A model generated the notes under the pieces. It was not told the origin of the DNA and made no database searches. It saw only the letters and a list, made by a program, of their open reading frames with translations. A DNA stretch of 64,000 bases, from contig NZ_LR134117.1 of NCBI RefSeq assembly GCF_900635445.1, positions 2,480,001 through 2,544,000 on the forward strand, given 5' to 3'. Below are positions 59,399 to 64,000 of this stretch, piece by piece; within the stretch, counting starts at the first letter, position 1; each line of letters begins with the position of its first letter. The stretch is from Serratia odorifera. Lineage in GTDB: Bacteria > Pseudomonadota > Gammaproteobacteria > Enterobacterales > Enterobacteriaceae. A program made the translations under genes and the position numbers.

Positions 59399-60178
59399 AT
59401 GTCGAACAGATTGGGGATGGCTTTGGGCAGAGGAAGCATAACGGTAGGGTGGCGTCGCATCGCGGTGTGTCTGGCACTGGGCCTGCTGCTGGCGGGGTGT
59501 TCCGGCAAAAACAGCTATAATCGCGATTATGACAAGCTGCCCAAAGGCAGCTATAGCGGTAAAACCTACACCGTCAAACGCGGCGACACGCTGTATTACA
59601 TTGCCTGGATCACGGATAACGAAGTCAGCGATCTGGCGCGCATCAACAAAATCCGCCCGCCCTATAGCCTGGCGGTCGGGCAAAAACTCAGGGTAACCCC
59701 GAGCGCGACGGCGTCCTCCACTGGCCGCAAATCGGCTGGCCGTTCCTCCGGCACGGTATTGGCGAAAAGTACCCCGCCGCCGGGTGCCGCGCGCTGCTGG
59801 CGCTGGCCGACCAGGGGTAAAATCCTGGTCAAGTTCTCTAATTCCGACGGCGGTAACAAGGGCATCGATATCGCCGGCAGCCGTGGCCAAGCGGTGTACG
59901 CGTCGGCCACGGGCAAAGTGGTCTATGTGGGTAACCAGTTGCGCGGTTATGGCAACCTGATCATGATCAAGCACGGCGAGGACTTTATTACCGCCTATGC
60001 CCATAACGACAGCACCCTGGTGCGCAATGGCCAGCAGGTAAAGGCCGGGCAGAAAATCGCCACCATGGGCAGCAGCGGTACCGATTCGGTGCGCCTGCAC
60101 TTCCAGATCCGCTATCGCGCGACGGCGCTTGATCCATTGCGCTATCTGCCGCCGCAGGGCAGTTCGCCATCATGTTAA
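59399..60178 (+). CDS. actS: Amidase activator ActS (YgeR), LysM-LytM lipoprotein
   Basis: The 259-residue protein has a lipoprotein signal with lipobox LLAGC (Cys 34). A LysM domain (about 56-99, YTVKRGDTLYYIAWITDNEVSDLARIN) and a C-terminal LytM/M23 domain (about 140-252) follow. The LytM site is degenerate: the usual HxxxD start reads NKGIDI, with Asn in place of His, while LHF is kept. So it should bind and activate an amidase (AmiC in E. coli), not cut peptidoglycan itself. Very close to E. coli YgeR in the last 120 residues (GNQLRGYGNLIMIKHGEDFITAYAHND). Confidence 0.92.
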   Translation: MSNRLGMALGRGSITVGWRRIAVCLALGLLLAGCSGKNSYNRDYDKLPKGSYSGKTYTVKRGDTLYYIAWITDNEVSDLARINKIRPPYSLAVGQKLRVTPSATASSTGRKSAGRSSGTVLAKSTPPPGAARCWRWPTRGKILVKFSNSDGGNKGIDIAGSRGQAVYASATGKVVYVGNQLRGYGNLIMIKHGEDFITAYAHNDSTLVRNGQQVKAGQKIATMGSSGTDSVRLHFQIRYRATALDPLRYLPPQGSSPSC

Positions 60179-60180
60179 AC

Positions 60181-60206
60181 AACAGGCCGGTTAATACCGG
60201 CCTGTT
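60181..60206. terminator. Bidirectional terminator actS / lldD
   Basis: A perfect 10-bp stem AACAGGCCGG / CCGGCCTGTT with a 6-nt loop lies between the convergent actS and lldD stops, followed by a short T-rich run. Confidence 0.8.
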
Positions 60207-60210
60207 GCAT

Positions 60211-61350
60211 TTACGCTGATTTAACCAACAGTTCCGGCGTAATGTCGCCGATGCTTTTGGCCCCGGTCAGCGTCATCGCCACACGCATCTCCTTGTCGAT
60301 CAAGCTCAGCAAGTTGGCCACGCCGGCCTCACCGGCAGCGGCCAGCGCATAGACAAACGCCCGCCCCAGCATCACGCTATCGGCGCCTAGCGCTATCATG
60401 CGCACCACGTCCAGCCCGTTGCGGATGCCGGAGTCGGTCAAAATGGCGATATCTCCCTTGACCGCATCGGCAATGGCCGGCAGGGCGCGGGCAGTGGACA
60501 ACACGCCGTCCAATTGGCGGCCGCCATGGTTGGACACCACAATGCCGTCGGCGCCAAAGCGCACCGCGTCTCTGGCATCTTCCGGGTCAAGAATACCTTT
60601 GATAATCATTGGCCCCTGCCAGAATTCGCGGATCCACTCCAAATCCTGCCAGGAAATCGACGGATCGAAGTTGGCGCCCAGCCAGCCGATGTAATCTTCC
60701 AGATTGGTTGGCGTACCGCGATAGGCCGACACATTGCCAAGATCGTGGGGCTTGCCGTGGATGCCGACATCCCAGGCCCATTGCGGATGGGTCATCGCCT
60801 GCCATACGCGGCGCATGGCGGCGTTCGGGCCGCTCATGCCGGAGTGCGCATCGCGGTAGCGTGCACCAGGTACCGGCATATCAACGGTAAATACCAGGGT
60901 TTTTACCCCGGCGGCCTGCGCTCGCTCCAGCGCGTTGCGCATAAAGCCACGGTCTTTCAGCACATACAGCTGGAACCACATGGGCCGATCGATGGCCGGC
61001 GCCACCTCTTCGATCGGGCACACTGAAACGGTCGACAGGGTGAACGGAATGCCTTTGGCGGCGGCGGCGCGTGCGGCCTGCACTTCACCACGGCGGGCGT
61101 ACATGCCGGTCAGCCCGACCGGCGCCAGGATCACCGGCATCGCCAATTTTTCGCCGAACAGGGTGGTTTCCAGGCTTAGCTCGGACATGTTTTTCAATAT
61201 GCGCTGACGCAGCGCGATATCGGCCAAATCGGCGGTGTTACGCCGCAGGGTATGTTCCGCGTAAGCTCCGCCGTCAATGTAATGGAACAGAAAAGGCGGA
61301 AGCTTAGCCTGTGCTGCGGCCCGGTAATCGGTTGAAGCGGAGATGATCAT
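60211..61350 (-). CDS. lldD: FMN-dependent L-lactate dehydrogenase
   Basis: The 379-residue membrane-associated flavoprotein oxidises L-lactate to pyruvate and passes electrons to quinone. It is a TIM barrel of the alpha-hydroxy acid oxidase family. The catalytic His and Arg are in VVSNHGGRQLDG, the FMN contacts in ILAPVGLTG, STVSVCPIEEV and MWFQLYV, and TDSGIRNGLDV is the phosphate-binding region. Length fits E. coli LldD (396 minus a shorter tail). It follows lldP by 38 nt in the same operon. Confidence 0.95.
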   Translation of the reverse strand: MIISASTDYRAAAQAKLPPFLFHYIDGGAYAEHTLRRNTADLADIALRQRILKNMSELSLETTLFGEKLAMPVILAPVGLTGMYARRGEVQAARAAAAKGIPFTLSTVSVCPIEEVAPAIDRPMWFQLYVLKDRGFMRNALERAQAAGVKTLVFTVDMPVPGARYRDAHSGMSGPNAAMRRVWQAMTHPQWAWDVGIHGKPHDLGNVSAYRGTPTNLEDYIGWLGANFDPSISWQDLEWIREFWQGPMIIKGILDPEDARDAVRFGADGIVVSNHGGRQLDGVLSTARALPAIADAVKGDIAILTDSGIRNGLDVVRMIALGADSVMLGRAFVYALAAAGEAGVANLLSLIDKEMRVAMTLTGAKSIGDITPELLVKSA

Positions 61351-61388
61351 GATATCTACCTTACTTTTGTCGTTAACTTAGGTTCCCT

Positions 61389-62969
61389 TCAGAAAGCCAG
61401 CACCGATCCGACGGCCGCGGCAATCACGCCGTAAACCAGCATCGGCAGGACGGTCTTTCTGATGATTTTCCCTTCGGCGTTGCTAATGCCGAGAATCGAA
61501 CAGACGGCGATGATGTTATTGAGGCACACCATATTGCCCATGGCACCGCCGACCGATTGCAGCGCCAGCGTCAGGTTGACGTTCAAACCGCTGCTGACGG
61601 CGATGGAGTGCTGAATGCCGCCGAACGTCAGGTTGGAGACGGTATTGGAACCGGAGAAGAATGAACCGAGCGCGCCGAGAAATGCCGAAAACAGCAGCCA
61701 TCCGCTACCGGTGGTGTCGGCCAGCGCCTGGCCGATGATAATCACCGGCGCACGGTCGCCGCCTTGCATCATCATGTTGACCATGATCAGCGCGCCGAGC
61801 AGGGCGATAAACGGTTTACTGATGCGTGCGGCGGTGTCGCCGAACATATTACGCACCTGGCTGGCGTTCAGCCGAAACAGTGGAATGGAAATCAGCACCA
61901 CCAGCAGGAACGGGATCAGCGCTGGCACGTACAGCGTTTTATAACTGGCACTGACGCTGGTGCCCAGCACCTGCTGCAGGTTGATGATCAACGCCTTGCT
62001 GAGGCTCAGCTCACCCAGCCAGCCCAGGCTGCCTTGCCACAGGGGGGCGGTGCTGTTGAGCAGCGCCTTCAGTCCCAATTGGTGAATGCGGGTCACGATT
62101 AAAATGGCGATCAGCAGCAGCGTGGGGGTCATTGCCTTCAGCACCTGGCCAAAGGGAATGGCGGCGCCGGGCGTGTTGGCCGGCTCGTTGCTCAGGCCAA
62201 TACGGCTACGCGCCAGCAGCACCGACAGCGTCAGGCCAATCGCGCCGCCGAGCAAGGCAGGGAACTCGTAATTTACCTGCGCCAGCAGTAGGTAGGGCAC
62301 GGTACAGCTAACGATGCTGAGCAGGATAAACACCAGGTTATGGCGGATCTGTTGCCAGGAAACGATAAAGCGCAGAGCGAGGATCGGAATGATAAATCCG
62401 GCGACAAAATGAATTAACGCACTCAGCCGGCCAATGTCCAGCAGGTTGCCGTCACTCAGGCCCAGATTGGCGAAGCCAAACCAGGTTGGCGTGCCTACCG
62501 CACCGAACGAGACCGGTACGGAGTTCATTACCAGCGTCAGCAGCGCAACGCGCAGCGGGTTAAAGCCCAGGCCAACCAGGATCGGGGCGGCAATGGCGGC
62601 CGGCGTGCCAAATCCGCTGGCGCCTTCAATCATAAAGGCGAAGGCCCAGCCGATGATCATCAACTGGGCGACCGGGTTGGGGCTGATGTTTTCCAGCCAG
62701 TTGCGTATCACATTTTCAGCACCGCTGATCTGCATCAGTTTATTCAGCAGGATCGCACCGGCAATAATGGTAATTGGCGTGAACACCGCCACCAGTGCGC
62801 TGATGATGTTGGCGTGCAGCAGGAGCGGTGCGCTGCCGAACCACAGCAGTTGCACCGCGTATACCACCGCTGCGGTCAGCGGCAGGGCCAGATAAGAGGG
62901 CACGCCTTGACGTTTCGTCATCATCCATATCAATAAGACGATGGGAGCGATACTGAAAAACAGGGACAT
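61389..62969 (-). CDS. lldP: L-lactate permease
   Basis: The 526-residue inner-membrane lactate:H+ symporter has about 12-14 hydrophobic helices. Family segments are PSYLALPLTAAVVYAVQLLW, GWAFAFMIEGASGFGTPAAIAAPILVGLG, FLGALGSFFSGSNTVSNLTFG and SVGGAMGNMVCLNNIIAVCSILG. ATG 62969 follows GAGGATGAT; an upstream ATG at 62987 has no ribosome binding site. First gene of lldP-lldD; the usual GntR regulator gene lldR is not between them. Confidence 0.94.
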   Translation of the reverse strand: MSLFFSIAPIVLLIWMMTKRQGVPSYLALPLTAAVVYAVQLLWFGSAPLLLHANIISALVAVFTPITIIAGAILLNKLMQISGAENVIRNWLENISPNPVAQLMIIGWAFAFMIEGASGFGTPAAIAAPILVGLGFNPLRVALLTLVMNSVPVSFGAVGTPTWFGFANLGLSDGNLLDIGRLSALIHFVAGFIIPILALRFIVSWQQIRHNLVFILLSIVSCTVPYLLLAQVNYEFPALLGGAIGLTLSVLLARSRIGLSNEPANTPGAAIPFGQVLKAMTPTLLLIAILIVTRIHQLGLKALLNSTAPLWQGSLGWLGELSLSKALIINLQQVLGTSVSASYKTLYVPALIPFLLVVLISIPLFRLNASQVRNMFGDTAARISKPFIALLGALIMVNMMMQGGDRAPVIIIGQALADTTGSGWLLFSAFLGALGSFFSGSNTVSNLTFGGIQHSIAVSSGLNVNLTLALQSVGGAMGNMVCLNNIIAVCSILGISNAEGKIIRKTVLPMLVYGVIAAAVGSVLAF

Positions 62970-63302
62970 ATCATCCTCAGAGGTCATTATTCTTGTAGGG
63001 GAGAGGTGTTACAGAGTCGTTAATTTCCACGGCGCGTTATTCTAATCACAACATAATGTGATGTTCTATGACGCATTTTTATAACAATCGTAGAGTAACG
63101 GGAAACAGACGTATCGGCGTCAGCGGTCGGCACCAGAGGGAACGGTAAACACGTTAAAAATCAGTGGGGTAAAAAAAGATATTGTGTGATAAAAGCGCGT
63201 GATCACATTTATTAGGCGTTTATTCTCAATAGATTATATCCAAATATCGCCTAATCCATGCCGGCGCTGCGGCATGGAATGAGCGCAATACGCTGTCGTC
63301 GC
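62970..63302. other. Intergenic region before lldP
   Basis: About 333 bp between the LysR stop and lldP. It is AT-rich with ATAATGTGATGTTCTATGACG near 63053 and TGTGATAAAAGCGCGTGATCACATTT near 63184, which contains TGTGA...TCACA-like half sites fitting CRP or LysR binding. It must hold the lldPD promoter. Confidence 0.45.
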
Positions 63303-64000
63303 TCAAAAATAATGACTGATATTTTTATAACTGCAGATGATGTGCTCGATCAGCAACCGGGTTTTCAGCGGCAAATTACGCGTGTACGGGTACACCGCAT
63401 ACACGCCGAGCACTTTGCCGCAGTGTCCGGCCAATATTTCCAGCAGTTTGCCCTGCTGCAGATCCTCGTACACCATGCAACGCGGCACCATGGCAATGCC
63501 GTAGCCGCCGATGACCGCTTTGCGGATCGCCCGCGCATTATTAGCGGAAAGGTTGCCGTTGACCTGCAGTTCGGCAATCTGGTCGCCGGTCGGCTGTTTG
63601 ACCAGCCAGTTGGCGCTGCCGCTTTCCTGATAGGTATAGGTCAGACAGTTGTGATTGAGCAGCTCGGCGGTGGTGGTGGGTTGTGGATGGTGTTCCAGAT
63701 AGCTTGGCGAACAGACGATCACCCAACGGGAGTCGAGGATATGCCGGGCAATCAGGCTGGAGTCCGGCATGGTGCCGGTGCGGATCGCCAGATCGATGCC
63801 TTCGTTGACCAGATCGACGAAGCGGTTTTCCAGCCGCATTTCCACCTTCAGATCCGGATGCTGGGTGCAGAATTCGGCCACGCTTTCGCTGAGCAATAAT
63901 TCGCCGGAAATGGTCGGCACCGACATGCGGATAGTGCCGGTCAGCGCCTCGCTCCTTTCGCTGACCGCGTACAGCGCTTCCTGCATCTGGCTGCTGATGG
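63303..64000 (-). CDS. LysR family transcriptional regulator, 3' part (window edge)
   Basis: The frame enters from the right edge and gives the last 232 residues, essentially the linker helix and the whole effector-binding domain (TGTIRMSVPTISGELLL to the end, with SLIARHILDSRWVIVCSPSYLE and VIGGYGIAMVPRCMVYEDL). The DNA-binding N-terminus is outside the window. It is transcribed toward lldP with about 330 bp between, so it may regulate lactate use, as no LldR is seen. Other targets cannot be excluded. Confidence 0.88.
   Translation of the reverse strand, partial: ISSQMQEALYAVSERSEALTGTIRMSVPTISGELLLSESVAEFCTQHPDLKVEMRLENRFVDLVNEGIDLAIRTGTMPDSSLIARHILDSRWVIVCSPSYLEHHPQPTTTAELLNHNCLTYTYQESGSANWLVKQPTGDQIAELQVNGNLSANNARAIRKAVIGGYGIAMVPRCMVYEDLQQGKLLEILAGHCGKVLGVYAVYPYTRNLPLKTRLLIEHIICSYKNISHYF

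Noticed and set aside
1..64000. CRISPR arrays, rRNA genes, prophage
   Set aside because: No regularly spaced repeats, no rRNA sequence and no phage structural genes were found on either strand.

Overview
The window is a chromosomal segment of an enterobacterium, most probably a Serratia. The core gene order serA / fau / 6S RNA / zapA / ygfB-pepP-ubiH-ubiI / gcvTHP, then ygfZ / sdhE-cptA / creBCD / fldB / xerD-dsbC-recJ-prfB-lysS, is enterobacterial. The GC-rich codon use, the inserted catabolic cluster and two chaperone-usher fimbrial clusters point to Serratia. The genus is my inference, not something proved here.

Layout. 1-11.8 kb: 3' end of serA, 5-formyl-THF cyclo-ligase, 6S RNA, zapA, the ygfB-pepP-ubiH-ubiI operon and the glycine cleavage operon gcvTHP. 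12-17.7 kb: a catabolic block of an SDR oxidoreductase, a GntR/FCD repressor, and a divergent operon of DUF2848 protein, amidase, EthD-like protein and MFS symporter. 17.8-32.5 kb: HD hydrolase, trhA, DUF2165 protein, ygfZ, sdhE-cptA, creBC with an exact CreB box before creD, fldB, xerD, dsbC, recJ, prfB with its programmed frameshift, lysS and tRNA-Gly(CCC).

32.5-59.3 kb is accessory DNA beside the tRNA. It holds small unknown genes, a three-level nest of insertion sequences (an IS3-family element split by an IS21-family element, itself entered by another IS3-family element), an STM2901/DUF1493 pair, and a ToxR/ToxS-like (YqeI/YqeJ-like) membrane regulator pair. Next come a soluble winged-helix regulator and fimbrial cluster 1 (+ strand: chaperone, usher, pilin, possible adhesin, LuxR-type regulator). 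Fimbrial cluster 2 (- strand) has two pilins, chaperone, usher, adhesin and pilin, followed by a decayed tandem duplication that carries a second intact adhesin. A trimeric autotransporter adhesin with a DNA-binding protein gene after it closes the region. 59.4-64 kb: actS (ygeR), lldP-lldD and a LysR regulator cut by the window edge.

Seven single-base indels, most in short homopolymers, break or garble ubiI, gcvP (a compensated pair), the DUF2848 gene, creD and recJ (twice). So many lesions in housekeeping genes look like sequencing or assembly error rather than biology. The most interesting biology is the regulator-rich fimbrial region: a membrane wHTH/periplasmic partner pair, a soluble wHTH and a LuxR protein around one pilus operon, and a neighbouring pilus operon whose adhesin was duplicated, keeping the pilin domain identical while the receptor-binding domain diverged.
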